This document shows positions 1-7,435 of a stretch of 17,924 nt of DNA, piece after piece. A model generated the notes under the pieces. The model was not told the DNA's origin, did no database searches, and saw nothing but the letters and a program-made list of their open reading frames with translations. The translations under genes were made by a program, and so were the position numbers. The stretch is from assembly GCA_937902995.1 (NCBI GenBank), contig CALEKY010000165.1, positions 1-17,924 on the forward strand. Reading direction: 5' to 3'. The first letter of the stretch is position 1, and every line of letters begins with the position of its first letter. Source of the DNA: an uncultured Sinobacteraceae bacterium (GTDB lineage: Bacteria; Pseudomonadota; Gammaproteobacteria; Steroidobacterales; Steroidobacteraceae).

Positions 1-1
1 T

Positions 2-2308
2 AGTGGTACCGCGAGTTCCGGCTACCTCATACACAACACAGGGGACATCCAGGCGTATGACGTCGCGCTGGAGGGGATTACTGTCCGGGGTGGTAGCTGG
101 GGTTCCTTAACGAATCCTGGCGTTGTCATCCATAACGGAGGCAGCATTAACGGAATCAGCGTTCCTGATGTGATGCCCGAAGATATCCAAGCGGATATCT
201 TCCTGAGCGGCAATGCCGTGGTTCCGACAACGGACTTTGTCTACGCGCCACCCGAAGTGACGGCGGGCGTCTCCTATACCGTAGACGGTCCTGCGGTGCT
301 GCTCGCGCCGAATGCGACGGTTATGGATGTGGAGCTCGATGCGCTGAACGGCGGACAAGGTAACTGGTCCGGCGCGACCATCACGGTGCGTCGGCAGGGC
401 GGCGCGAGCGCGGAGGACGTGTTCGGCCACCAGGACAGCGGGGATCCGGAAGCGGCGTTGGTGTGGAACGACGAGGCTGGGACCATCACCAAGAACGGCG
501 CGGTCATCGCTAGGTTCACCAATGCGGACGGCGAGCTGCAGATCCGCTTCACGGGTTCCGGCAGCGGCATTCCGACGACGGAGGACGTGAATAGCCTGCT
601 GCGGCAGATCACGTACAGCAACAGCTCGCCGTTGCCGGCGGAGCAGGTGGTCATCGAGTACGTGGTGTCGGATGGCAATGCGTCGTTCAACGGCGCTCAG
701 GGCAGCGGCGGTGCCGGCATCACGACCGAGACGGTCACCGTGAACATCGATGTGCCCGCATACGGCGTGCCGAGCGTTGCGTTGCTCGGCGAGTCGGATT
801 CGGCGACGGTGGGCGACGGAATCACGAATGCGATTCAGCCGACCTTCCGCGTGACGCTGCCTGACGAGCTTGCCGAAGGCCTCATCGTTCAGCTTTTCCT
901 GAAGGGCGGAGAGGCGCCGTTTGCGACGCATACGCTGACCGCGGACGACATCGAGCAAGGCTGGGTCGACGTGCCGCTGCCGGAGACGGCCGAAGACGGA
1001 GAGTATGCGGTCGTGGCCCGACTGGCCGGTCAGGACGGCACGACGGGAACGGAGTTTTCCGCGCCGTACTACGTGGTCGTGGACACGGCAGCGCCGGATG
1101 CGCCGGTGCTCGACTTCACGGAGCTGGCGCTGCGTGCCGATGCGGCGGACAGCTTCGTCGTAAGCGGCACGGCCGAGCCGCTCAGCCGGGTCACCCTCGA
1201 GCTTTCGATCGACGGCGAGGGTCCGGTGGAGTTCCACGGAACGGCGGATGCGAACGGCCGGTTCCACGTGCCGGTCTCGATCGAAACGCCGGCACCGGAT
1301 ACGGTGGTGTCCGTGGTGGCGTGGGCGACCGACCGCGCCGGCAATCGCTCGGCGGACAGCGAGGTGTCCACGCTGACGATCACGGAAGCGGCAGCCGCCG
1401 TGGATCTGCAAGGCGGCGAAGACGACGAAGTCGTCGTATCGAACGACGAAGCCTCCGTCTTCCATCCTAAGGATGGATTCGACTATCACTTCATCGGCGG
1501 TGCGGACGGCTTCCACACGATTCACGTGGATGGGTGGTCGTTCCAATACACGATCACGCTCGTGGAGGGAGAGGCGCGCGATCAGCAAGCTGTCATTGTG
1601 GATCTGCAAGGAGGCATGCTCGAAGAAGACAGGCCGCTCTACTTGATCGAAAAAAACACGGGGGGGCGGATCTGGGCGCAGGCAGACCGCGTCGTCTTCA
1701 GCGACGGCATCGTGCACCTCACGCACGAAGGCGCCATGATCGTCGATCGAGCTTCCATCGTCGACGACGGCCCCGGCAACGATTACATCGTGGGCAGCTC
1801 GCTGGCCAGTGACGACGGCGACGACGTTCTCGTCGGCGGAGCGGGCGAGGACCAGCTGCTGAGCTCCGCAGGGAACGATGTGCTGATCGGCGGGGACGGC
1901 GACGACTGGCTGTACGTGCTTGGCGATCGTGCTTCCGGGGAGGACAGCACCGTCCATCTGTACGGCGGCGACGGTGCCGACAGTTTCGTCATCATGCCGC
2001 AAGCTGGATTCGACAGGCACGTGACCATTCACGACTTCGTGATCGGTCAAGACAAGCTCGATCTGACTGCGCTTTTTGTGGAGGACGGCGACGGCTATCG
2101 GGCGCTCACGCTGGAAGATCTCGATCTCGAAGCGTGGTCTAGCCAGCTTCAGGAGAATGGCGCGATGGCCATCGATCTGTCGGACTTCTTCGTGTGGGAT
2201 TGGAGCGATAGCCGCTACCACGCGATCTCCGGCATGCTGGAAGTCCATCTGGCCGGCGGAATGAGCACGCTCGATGAGAACAGCTTCGTTTGGGCGATGC
2301 CCGGGTGA
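2..2308 (+). CDS. Large RTX surface/secreted protein with cadherin-like and Ig-like domains, C-terminal part (5' end outside window)
   Basis: The frame is already open at base 2 and ends at TGA 2306-2308, so 768 C-terminal residues are visible; ATG 170 is only an internal Met. Domains, numbered from the window edge: residues 1-75 are Gly/Asn-rich and beta-helix-like; about 114-253 match the cadherin-like domain of large repetitive adhesins (VRRQGGASAEDVFG, then LLRQITYSNSSPLPAEQ); about 256-363 and 366-461 look like bacterial Ig-like domains (the second contains VVSGTAEPLSRV and ends in WATDRAGNRSADSE); about 589-665 carry degenerate RTX nonapeptides (GPGNDYIVG, AGNDVLIGGDGDDWLY); the tail resembles the serralysin C-terminal domain (IHDFVIGQDKLDLTAL) and ends in hydrophobic NSFVWAMPG. 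RTX repeats plus such a tail are known type I secretion signals. The exporter operon starts 366 bp downstream, so this is probably one of its substrates (inference). An A7/G7 homopolymer pair lies at 1650-1666. Full size and N-terminal function cannot be seen. Confidence 0.9.
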   Translation, partial: SGTASSGYLIHNTGDIQAYDVALEGITVRGGSWGSLTNPGVVIHNGGSINGISVPDVMPEDIQADIFLSGNAVVPTTDFVYAPPEVTAGVSYTVDGPAVLLAPNATVMDVELDALNGGQGNWSGATITVRRQGGASAEDVFGHQDSGDPEAALVWNDEAGTITKNGAVIARFTNADGELQIRFTGSGSGIPTTEDVNSLLRQITYSNSSPLPAEQVVIEYVVSDGNASFNGAQGSGGAGITTETVTVNIDVPAYGVPSVALLGESDSATVGDGITNAIQPTFRVTLPDELAEGLIVQLFLKGGEAPFATHTLTADDIEQGWVDVPLPETAEDGEYAVVARLAGQDGTTGTEFSAPYYVVVDTAAPDAPVLDFTELALRADAADSFVVSGTAEPLSRVTLELSIDGEGPVEFHGTADANGRFHVPVSIETPAPDTVVSVVAWATDRAGNRSADSEVSTLTITEAAAAVDLQGGEDDEVVVSNDEASVFHPKDGFDYHFIGGADGFHTIHVDGWSFQYTITLVEGEARDQQAVIVDLQGGMLEEDRPLYLIEKNTGGRIWAQADRVVFSDGIVHLTHEGAMIVDRASIVDDGPGNDYIVGSSLASDDGDDVLVGGAGEDQLLSSAGNDVLIGGDGDDWLYVLGDRASGEDSTVHLYGGDGADSFVIMPQAGFDRHVTIHDFVIGQDKLDLTALFVEDGDGYRALTLEDLDLEAWSSQLQENGAMAIDLSDFFVWDWSDSRYHAISGMLEVHLAGGMSTLDENSFVWAMPG
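1769..1993 (+). repeat. Degenerate RTX Ca2+-binding repeat region of the upstream protein
   Basis: The translation contains GPGNDYIVG, DDGDDVLVGGAGEDQLL, SSAGNDVLIGGDGDDWLY and GGDGADSFVI, i.e. the GGxGxDxUx nonapeptide with several eroded or interrupted copies. In known RTX proteins such repeats bind Ca2+ outside the cell and fold into a parallel beta-roll after type I export. Repeats are fewer and less regular than in the giant downstream protein, so they did not arise by recent copying of its blocks. Confidence 0.8.
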
Positions 2309-2322
2309 GGGATAGCCGCGCT

Positions 2323-2354
2323 TCCGCCGCCAGGTGTTGTCGCCTGGCGGCGGA
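2323..2354 (+). terminator. Strong GC-rich hairpin 14 nt after the RTX stop codon
   Basis: TCCGCCGCCAGG and CCTGGCGGCGGA form a perfect 12-bp stem around an 8-nt loop. It begins 14 nt after the TGA at 2306-2308, the usual place for a transcription end. There is no T-tract after it, so it may be an RNA 3'-end stabiliser or a terminator that does not need U's. The next hairpin (2441-2463) does have a T6 tract and could be the true terminator. Confidence 0.55.
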
Positions 2355-2384
2355 GCCCGGCGATTGACAATGGACAATGGAGAA

Positions 2385-2400
2385 CGAGGCGTCAGCCTCG
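2385..2400. repeat. Small inverted repeat preceded by tandem ACAATGG
   Basis: CGAGGC-GTCA-GCCTCG is a perfect 6-bp stem with a 4-nt loop. Immediately upstream, at 2368-2381, ACAATGG occurs twice in tandem. This looks like an intergenic mosaic or dispersed element rather than coding sequence, but only one copy lies in the window, so its repeat status in the genome is unknown. Confidence 0.45.
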
Positions 2401-2440
2401 CTGTTCACAATCACCAACCGCAATCACGGATCACCCCACC

Positions 2441-2463
2441 GCTTTCACTTTGAAAGCTTTTTT
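2441..2463 (+). terminator. 7-bp hairpin followed by T6 (possible intrinsic terminator or operator)
   Basis: GCTTTCA-CTT-TGAAAGC is a perfect 7-bp stem with a 3-nt loop, followed directly by six T's (2458-2463). That is the shape of an intrinsic terminator, although the stem has few G-C pairs and is weak. Its core TTCA-N3-TGAA recurs at 7331-7341 upstream of the giant RTX gene, so a protein-binding palindrome is a real alternative. Confidence 0.5.
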
Positions 2464-2486
2464 GGACTGACCCGGTGAAAATGTGC

Positions 2487-2510
2487 GCGGGCTCACGGAG
2501 CCGAGCCCGC
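2487..2510. repeat. GC-rich 8-bp hairpin in the leader of the exporter operon
   Basis: GCGGGCTC and GAGCCCGC form a perfect 8-bp stem around an 8-nt loop (ACGGAGCC). No T-tract follows. If the operon promoter lies upstream this would sit in the 5' leader; otherwise its role is unknown. Confidence 0.4.
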
Positions 2511-2542
2511 CCGCCGCATCGCGCGCCGCAATTACTTCCAGA

Positions 2543-2562
2543 TCGGATCGAACTCGGATCGA
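2543..2562. promoter_or_regulatory. Direct repeat TCGGATCGA, 11-bp period, upstream of the exporter operon
   Basis: TCGGATCGA occurs at 2543-2551 and again at 2554-2562. Start-to-start spacing is 11 bp, close to one helical turn, which is typical of tandem binding sites for a regulator. It lies about 110 bp before the chosen start of the channel gene. No known regulator is recognised. Confidence 0.3.
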
Positions 2563-2673
2563 TCGTCGAAAAAGCCGCGATAACCTGTTCGCCGTTTGAA
2601 TCTGCCGCACCTGTCGCTTTCCCGCAATGGGAGCGACCCGGTCTTCGACACTGCAAGTGAACCGCAAATCGCG

Positions 2674-3924
2674 ATGCGCCCATTCATGAGTAATTTTGTC
2701 GCCGCGGCCGCCAGCATCCTGCTCGCTGCGGCTTCGGCGGCCGCGACGACGCCGATCGACGACATCGAGCTCAATGCGATCCTCGAGCGAGTCATCGCCA
2801 CGCATCCGAGCGCAGATGCCGCGCGCGCCGAAGTCGAAGCAGCGCGCGCGGAGCTGAGCGGATCGCGTTGGATGCGCTTTCCCGCCATTTCGGTCGAGAC
2901 GTTCTCGGATCAGCGCGACGGCGGTTCGGTGTCCACATCCTTGCAGGTCGATCAGCCCCTCTGGACGAGCGGGAGAGTGACTGCGCAAGTTCGTCAATCC
3001 AAGAGCCGTTTGGAGGCAGCGCTCGCATCGCTCGACGCCGTGTGTCTCGACTTGGCGCTGCGCACGGTGCAGGCCTATGTGGATCTTTTGAGTTTGCGGC
3101 GACGATCGGAGATTCTCGATGAGAGCGTACAAGAACATCGCAAGCTGGTGGATTCCATGCGCCGGCGTGTCGAGCAACAGATCAGCCCGGCATCCGAGCT
3201 TCAGCTCGCGCAATCGCGGATGCGACAAACCGAAAGCGAGGCCTTGCAGACACGCGCGGCAGCGGAGGTCGCGCTGCTCCGTCTGCGCGAATTAACCGGT
3301 GCCGACGACCTGACGATCAACGCCAGGTGGAATTACGCCGACGAATTGCCGTTGCCCGATGTTGCGACACTCGTCGACGGCGCCGTGCGCTTCGACCCGC
3401 AGCGCCGACGAGCCGACGCGGAGGCGGACATCGCCGAAGCCGAAGTTGCCATTCGCAAGAGCGAGCTGATGCCGCACGTCAGTGCGCGTTACGTTCGCTA
3501 TCTCGGCGACGACCGCACGCGCGAAGACCAGCTCGGTTTTGTGCTGCGGCTTCAGACCAACGGCGGGTTGTCGCGCGTCTCGGCAATCGGCGCCGCCCGG
3601 CAGCGCGAGCGCGCGGCGCGGCGCGCCGTCGACTCGGCCGATCGCCGGCAGCGCGAGCTCATTCTCAGCGAGCTCACATCGTATTCCGCGGCGCAGTTGC
3701 GCGTGCAGGCTGGCCGCGAGGCCGCACAAGCTGCGGAATCGGTGACCGAGTCGTTCTTGCGTCAATTCGCCGCCGGACGGCGCACGTGGCCCGAAGTGCT
3801 CAATGCCGTGCGGGAAGCCGTGACTGCGCGTCTGAACCAAGTGGAAGCCGAAACCGCAGCATTCGGATCGTATACGCGCCTGCTGCTGCTTTCGGGGCAA
3901 TGGCGTCCGGGCGTCGACGAGTAA
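2674..3924 (+). CDS. TolC-family outer-membrane efflux/secretion channel protein
   Basis: 416 residues from ATG 2674. This start gives a typical signal peptide: a short N-terminus with an Arg, then Ala/Val/Ile/Leu-rich residues 8-22 and an AxA cleavage region near SAAATTP. A TTG at 2596 and an ATG at 2686 are in frame; none of the three has a convincing ribosome binding site. The mature protein is mostly long amphipathic helices, with the pattern of outer-membrane efflux proteins: an N-terminal helical start (LNAILERVIATHPSADAARA), a TVQAYVDLLSLRRR helix, LAQSRMRQTE, and a C-terminal YTRLLLLSGQW. It should form the trimeric outer-membrane duct of a type I system. It is close to the usual family length (about 400-480). 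It is first in a three-gene operon, with the ABC exporter 5 bp downstream, which supports a dedicated secretion channel rather than general drug efflux. Confidence 0.92.
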   Translation: MRPFMSNFVAAAASILLAAASAAATTPIDDIELNAILERVIATHPSADAARAEVEAARAELSGSRWMRFPAISVETFSDQRDGGSVSTSLQVDQPLWTSGRVTAQVRQSKSRLEAALASLDAVCLDLALRTVQAYVDLLSLRRRSEILDESVQEHRKLVDSMRRRVEQQISPASELQLAQSRMRQTESEALQTRAAAEVALLRLRELTGADDLTINARWNYADELPLPDVATLVDGAVRFDPQRRRADAEADIAEAEVAIRKSELMPHVSARYVRYLGDDRTREDQLGFVLRLQTNGGLSRVSAIGAARQRERAARRAVDSADRRQRELILSELTSYSAAQLRVQAGREAAQAAESVTESFLRQFAAGRRTWPEVLNAVREAVTARLNQVEAETAAFGSYTRLLLLSGQWRPGVDE

Positions 3925-3929
3925 CAGCC

Positions 3930-6035
3930 ATGAAGACTTTGATCGCTTTGGTGTCCGCGCTGGCGCGCAGACAACGCATCGAGCTCGATCCGAACTGGGC
4001 TGCGCCCGCAGAAAGTCTGATGGAGGAGAAGGCAGGCGAGGATGCGCTTGCGGCCTTGTGCAGCGCCGTCGGTTGGGAACGCCCCGAGCGGCTGCGGAAG
4101 CTGCCGCGCGCACAACATTTCCCTCTCCTGGTGTTCCATCCCGTCGAAGGTTGGGCGATCGCCGATCAATGGAGCACGGCGACCGACCTGCGGGTGTTGA
4201 CGCCGGCCGGCGTGCAGACGTGGCCGACCGAAGAGGTGTCGCTTGCCTTCTATCGCGTTCGCGTTCCGGGCGAACGAGCCAAGAACGCGGTGTCTCGTTC
4301 GCTGCAGGTCTTTTTGCGAGCGGTGTTGCAGCGCCGGCGCATGTTGGTGGAAGCAGCCGTCTCAACGGTCGTCATCAGCGTGGCGAGCCTCGGTGTCTCG
4401 CTCTTTGCGATGCAGGTGTACGACCGCGTCATTCCTCAGCGGGGTCTGTCGACGCTTTGGGTGCTGCTGTTCGGCGCGATGTTCGCGATCGGCGTCGAGT
4501 TGCTGTTGCGCTGGCTGCGGGCGATCTCGCTCGAGCGCGAAGCGGCTTCCATCGATGCAGAAGTTTCCGAGTTCTTCTTTCAGCGGCTCCAGGCGCTCAG
4601 GCTCGATGCCCGTCCCGGCACCGTCGGCACGCTCGCGGCGCAGATGCGCGGCCTCGAGCAAGTTCGGTCCGTGATGTCGGCCGCGTCGGTGTACTTCATC
4701 GCCGACTTGCCGTTCGCGCTGCTCATGATCTGGGTGATCGCACAGATCGGCGGCTCGGTCGCATTCGTGCCGCTGATCGGGTTGCCGATCGTGCTCCTGT
4801 TTGCCTGGGGCGTCTCGAAGGCCGTACGGCGCGAAGCGAAGCAGGGACAAGTCAGCAGCTACCGCAAGAACGGCCTGCTCGTCGAAGCAATTGCGGCCAA
4901 CGAAGTCGTGAAGGCTACACGCGGTCATTGGGACTTGCTTGCGCGATGGAACAAGCTCGTGGACGACGTGACGACCAACGACGAGCGCGTGCGGCGCTGG
5001 AGCGCATTGACGCAATCCGTGGCCAACGGCGGCCAACAGGTCGTGTACGTGCTCATGGTGGCTTGGGGCAGCTTGTTGGTCATGGAAGGCGAGATCACGA
5101 TGGGCGCGCTGATCGCCTGCTCGATGATCGCCGGCCGCGTCAACGGTCCCTTGCTGGCGCAATTGCCGGGGCTGTTGACCCAGTGGAGCTATGCGCGCAG
5201 CGCGCTCGAAGGTTTGGATCAGCTCCTTGCCTTGCCGGTGGATCGCGATCCGGACGGTGACTATCTGCGTCCCGCATCGTTGCGAGGGCCGATCGTCGTC
5301 GATTCGGTTCGATTCGCGTATGCGGGGGCGCGAAACGGCCTTGAGATTCCCAAGCTCGCGATCAATCCCGGCGAACGGGTGGCGATCGTCGGACCAGTGG
5401 GTTCCGGAAAGAGCACATTGCTCAAGTTGCTCGCCGGGATCTTCCGGCCGCAGTCCGGCACGGTTCTCTTGGCCGGCCTGGACATGCAACAGATCGCGGA
5501 AGAGACGTTGCGCGAGCATGTCGGCTATCTGCCGCAGGACTACCGATTGGTGCAGGGTTCGCTGCGCGAGAACCTTTTGCTGGGCATGGCCGACCCCGGC
5601 GATGACGCCATCATGGAATGCGCGGCGAAGACCGGGCTTGCGCAATTCATTGCCGCACACCCGAAGGGACTCGACATGCCGATCAGCGAGGGCGGAGGCG
5701 GCGTTTCGGGCGGGCAGCGCCAACTGATCGGGCTCACGCGGCTGCTTCTGGCCAAGCCGCATGTGTGGTTGCTCGATGAGCCGACGGCTTCGCTCGACCA
5801 AGAAAGCGAGCAACGCTCGCTCAAAGCCGTCGAGGCTTCCACTGACGCTGACGACATCGTCGTGCTCGTTACTCACAAGATGTCGTTGCTGCGGCTCGTG
5901 CAGCGAGTGATCGTCGTGGCGCAGGGCAAGATCGTGATGGACGGACCGGCGGCGCAAGTGCTCAAACAGTTGAGCCGGCCGGCGCCGGCCTCATCGACTG
6001 CGGCGGTGGCCGCCGTTGCTGGGAGAAGCGCATGA
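3930..6035 (+). CDS. Type I secretion ABC transporter, permease/ATPase (LapB/HlyB-like, degenerate C39-like domain)
   Basis: 701 residues from ATG 3930, 5 bp after the channel stop. The frame stays open to 3327 but that part overlaps the channel gene and is a shadow. Residues 1-130 are a peptidase-C39-like N-domain in which the catalytic Cys position of the opening helix (TLIALVSALARR) is not Cys, so it should bind the substrate rather than cleave it. About 140-405 form the six-helix permease, with the family motif MQVYDRVIP (161-169). The C-terminal ATPase has Walker A GPVGSGKST (488-496), signature VSGGQRQ (592-598), Walker B HVWLLDEP with the catalytic Glu at 617, and an H-loop His at 649. 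In the LapB-like RTX-adhesin exporter family this protein drives ATP-dependent export from the cytoplasm. It overlaps the adaptor gene by ATGA, indicating translational coupling. Its likely substrates are the RTX proteins on both sides (inference). Confidence 0.95.
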   Translation: MKTLIALVSALARRQRIELDPNWAAPAESLMEEKAGEDALAALCSAVGWERPERLRKLPRAQHFPLLVFHPVEGWAIADQWSTATDLRVLTPAGVQTWPTEEVSLAFYRVRVPGERAKNAVSRSLQVFLRAVLQRRRMLVEAAVSTVVISVASLGVSLFAMQVYDRVIPQRGLSTLWVLLFGAMFAIGVELLLRWLRAISLEREAASIDAEVSEFFFQRLQALRLDARPGTVGTLAAQMRGLEQVRSVMSAASVYFIADLPFALLMIWVIAQIGGSVAFVPLIGLPIVLLFAWGVSKAVRREAKQGQVSSYRKNGLLVEAIAANEVVKATRGHWDLLARWNKLVDDVTTNDERVRRWSALTQSVANGGQQVVYVLMVAWGSLLVMEGEITMGALIACSMIAGRVNGPLLAQLPGLLTQWSYARSALEGLDQLLALPVDRDPDGDYLRPASLRGPIVVDSVRFAYAGARNGLEIPKLAINPGERVAIVGPVGSGKSTLLKLLAGIFRPQSGTVLLAGLDMQQIAEETLREHVGYLPQDYRLVQGSLRENLLLGMADPGDDAIMECAAKTGLAQFIAAHPKGLDMPISEGGGGVSGGQRQLIGLTRLLLAKPHVWLLDEPTASLDQESEQRSLKAVEASTDADDIVVLVTHKMSLLRLVQRVIVVAQGKIVMDGPAAQVLKQLSRPAPASSTAAVAAVAGRSA
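6021..6026 (+). promoter_or_regulatory. Ribosome binding site GGGAGA for the adaptor gene
   Basis: GGGAGA ends 5 nt before ATG 6032, inside the end of the ABC gene. It fixes the adaptor start at the ATGA overlap. Confidence 0.6.
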
Positions 6036-7201
6036 GCGTTCGCGCACGATCGTCCGGCGCCGGCTCGGGACGAAGTCTCGTCATCGCGGTCGCCTTGTTC
6101 GCGGTGATCGGCTTCATTGCGTGGGCGAGCTTGGCGAACGTCGATCAGATCAGCCGCGCGACCGGACAAGTGATACCGAGCGGACGCGTGCAGGTCGTGC
6201 AAAGCGCCGACGGCGGCGTCATCACGGAGCTCCTGGTGCGCGAAGGCGACATTGTCAAGCGCGGGCAGCTGCTTGTGCGCCTGGATGCTGTGAAAGCGCA
6301 GGCGGCGCTCGAAGAAATTCGCGGCAAGGAAGCGGCGTTGCGCGCGGCGTTGGCTCGCATCCAAGCCGAACTCTACGGCCGGCCGCTCGAATTCGACCCG
6401 TGGCTCGCTGAGTATCCGTCGTTCATCGAGAATCAGAAGTCGCTCTACGAGGCGAGGCGCATCGCGCTGGAGGAAGAGCTGTCCACGATGAGGGAGCTGC
6501 ACAAACTCGTGCTGCAAGAGCTCGAAATGAACGAGCCGCTGCTCGCCACGGGCGACGTCAGCCGCAGCGAAGTGCTCAGGCTCCAGCGGCAAGTCGCGGA
6601 AATCGCCGGGAAGATTGCCGATCGGCGCAACAAGTATTTGCAGGACTTACAGACGGAGCTGACCAAGACGGAAGAGGAGCTGGCCGCCGTCGTCCAGTCG
6701 CGCAAGCAGCGCGAGGATCAGCTCAGCCGCACGGAACTCTATGCGCCGACGGACGGCGTGGTGAAGAACGTTCGGTTCACGACCGTGGGCGCGGTGCTGC
6801 GGCCCGGCGACGAAGTACTGCAGATCGTGCCGACCGACGATGAGCTGATCGTGGAGGCGAAAGTCGCGCCGGCGGACATTGCGTTCATCCGGCTGGGCCA
6901 AACCGCCAACGTCAAATTCGATGCGTACGACTACACGATCTACGGGGCGGGCACCGGAGAGGTTTCCTACATCAGCGCGGATACGCTAACGGAGCAGACC
7001 GCTCGCGGCGAATTCTCCTATTACCGTGTCCACGTGAAAGTGGATGCGAGCGGAATGCAGAAACGCCGTCCTAACGAGCGGATCGAGCTGCAACCGGGCA
7101 TGACGGCCGTTGCTGAGATCAAGACCGGGGAAAGCACCGTCCTGCGATACCTGTCCAAGCCGATCACGAAAACTCTCTCAGAAGCATTCAGGGAGCGTTG
7201 A
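6032..7201 (+). CDS. HlyD-family type I secretion periplasmic adaptor (LapC-like membrane-fusion protein)
   Basis: 389 residues; the start is set by the ATGA overlap and a GGGAGA ribosome binding site. One N-terminal membrane helix (about 11-32, LVIAVALFAVIGFIAWASLA) leads into the family motif ATGQVIPSGRVQVVQ. The biotinyl/lipoyl-like half follows at about 56-87 (GGVITELLVREGDIVKRGQ), then a long Glu/Lys/Arg-rich coiled coil (about 88-225), and the second half with ELYAPTDGVVKNV near 234. The C-terminal beta domain (PTDELIVEAKVAPADIAF, then QPGMTAVAEIKTGE) and the tail LRYLSKPITKTLSEAFRER are typical of HlyD/LapC adaptors. The protein should be anchored in the inner membrane and link the ABC exporter to the TolC-like channel. 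Its length is usual for the family. It is the last gene of the operon; 234 bp separate it from the giant substrate gene. Confidence 0.95.
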   Translation: MSVRARSSGAGSGRSLVIAVALFAVIGFIAWASLANVDQISRATGQVIPSGRVQVVQSADGGVITELLVREGDIVKRGQLLVRLDAVKAQAALEEIRGKEAALRAALARIQAELYGRPLEFDPWLAEYPSFIENQKSLYEARRIALEEELSTMRELHKLVLQELEMNEPLLATGDVSRSEVLRLQRQVAEIAGKIADRRNKYLQDLQTELTKTEEELAAVVQSRKQREDQLSRTELYAPTDGVVKNVRFTTVGAVLRPGDEVLQIVPTDDELIVEAKVAPADIAFIRLGQTANVKFDAYDYTIYGAGTGEVSYISADTLTEQTARGEFSYYRVHVKVDASGMQKRRPNERIELQPGMTAVAEIKTGESTVLRYLSKPITKTLSEAFRER

Positions 7202-7228
7202 GCGGGGCGCACCGCTTCGCCTGCGCAG

Positions 7229-7245
7229 CTCGCGCCTCGCGCGAG
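7229..7245 (+). terminator. Short GC hairpin after the exporter operon
   Basis: CTCGCGC-CTC-GCGCGAG is a perfect 7-bp stem with a 3-nt loop, 27 nt after the adaptor stop, followed by a T-richer stretch (ACATTTGTATTCGTTTT) but no clean T-tract. It could terminate the exporter transcript or only attenuate read-through into the giant gene. Confidence 0.35.
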
Positions 7246-7330
7246 ACATTTGTATTCGTTTTGAATCCATTGTGCTCCGGCCAGTCGTCGGGGGCTTGGT
7301 GTGAACGTGCGTTAGGCGGTCTCCGATCGA

Positions 7331-7341
7331 TTCAATTTGAA
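7331..7341. promoter_or_regulatory. Palindrome TTCA-N3-TGAA upstream of the giant RTX gene
   Basis: TTCAATTTGAA is a perfect inverted repeat except for its centre base, in an AT-rich patch ending about 95 nt before ATG 7436. The same TTCA-N3-TGAA core occurs at 2444-2454 upstream of the exporter operon. It may be an operator or part of a promoter region; TTGAAA at 7337-7342 could serve as a -35 box, but no matching -10 box is seen. Confidence 0.3.
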
Positions 7342-7423
7342 ATGAATTCTTCTTCGAGCGCGCGACGCATTTCTTACAGTCACGCTCATCGAACATGAGG
7401 TTTTTGCGCCCACTGCGGGACAG

Positions 7424-7430
7424 GGTGAGG
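7424..7430 (+). promoter_or_regulatory. Ribosome binding site GGTGAGG for the giant RTX gene
   Basis: GGTGAGG ends 5 nt before ATG 7436. It is the best ribosome binding site in the region and fixes the start of the giant protein. Confidence 0.7.
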
Positions 7431-7435
7431 TTTCG

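Larger units (their letters stand above)
2309..2673. other. Intergenic region between RTX gene and exporter operon
   Basis: These 365 bp contain no credible gene. Contents in order: a perfect 12-bp hairpin (2323-2354); a tandem ACAATGG pair (2368-2381) just before a CGAGGC-GTCA-GCCTCG hairpin (2385-2400); a 7-bp hairpin with T6 (2441-2463); a GC hairpin (2487-2510); and a 9-bp direct repeat (2543-2562). AT content is clearly higher in parts than in the flanking genes. No convincing -35/-10 pair is visible, although the exporter operon needs a promoter here if it is not read through from upstream. The small frames that cross it have no recognisable protein features. Confidence 0.7.

Noticed and set aside
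2364..2369. Perfect TTGACA that could be a -35 box
   Set aside because: No TATAAT-like hexamer lies 16-18 bp downstream, and it is part of an ACAATGG tandem repeat; not called as a promoter.
107..2377. Long open frame on the - strand opposite the upstream RTX gene
   Set aside because: Its translation is Arg/His/Val-rich without domains and mirrors the coding strand; GC-rich third positions in the real gene keep the antisense frame open.
3327..3929. Upstream extension of the ABC transporter frame
   Set aside because: It overlaps the channel gene for 600 bp, is Arg-rich and unlike any exporter N-terminus; ATG 3930 gives the expected length and domain start.
4362..5957. 531-residue - strand frame opposite the ABC transporter
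   Set aside because: It is the antisense shadow of a gene with all ABC motifs intact; no recognisable domain.
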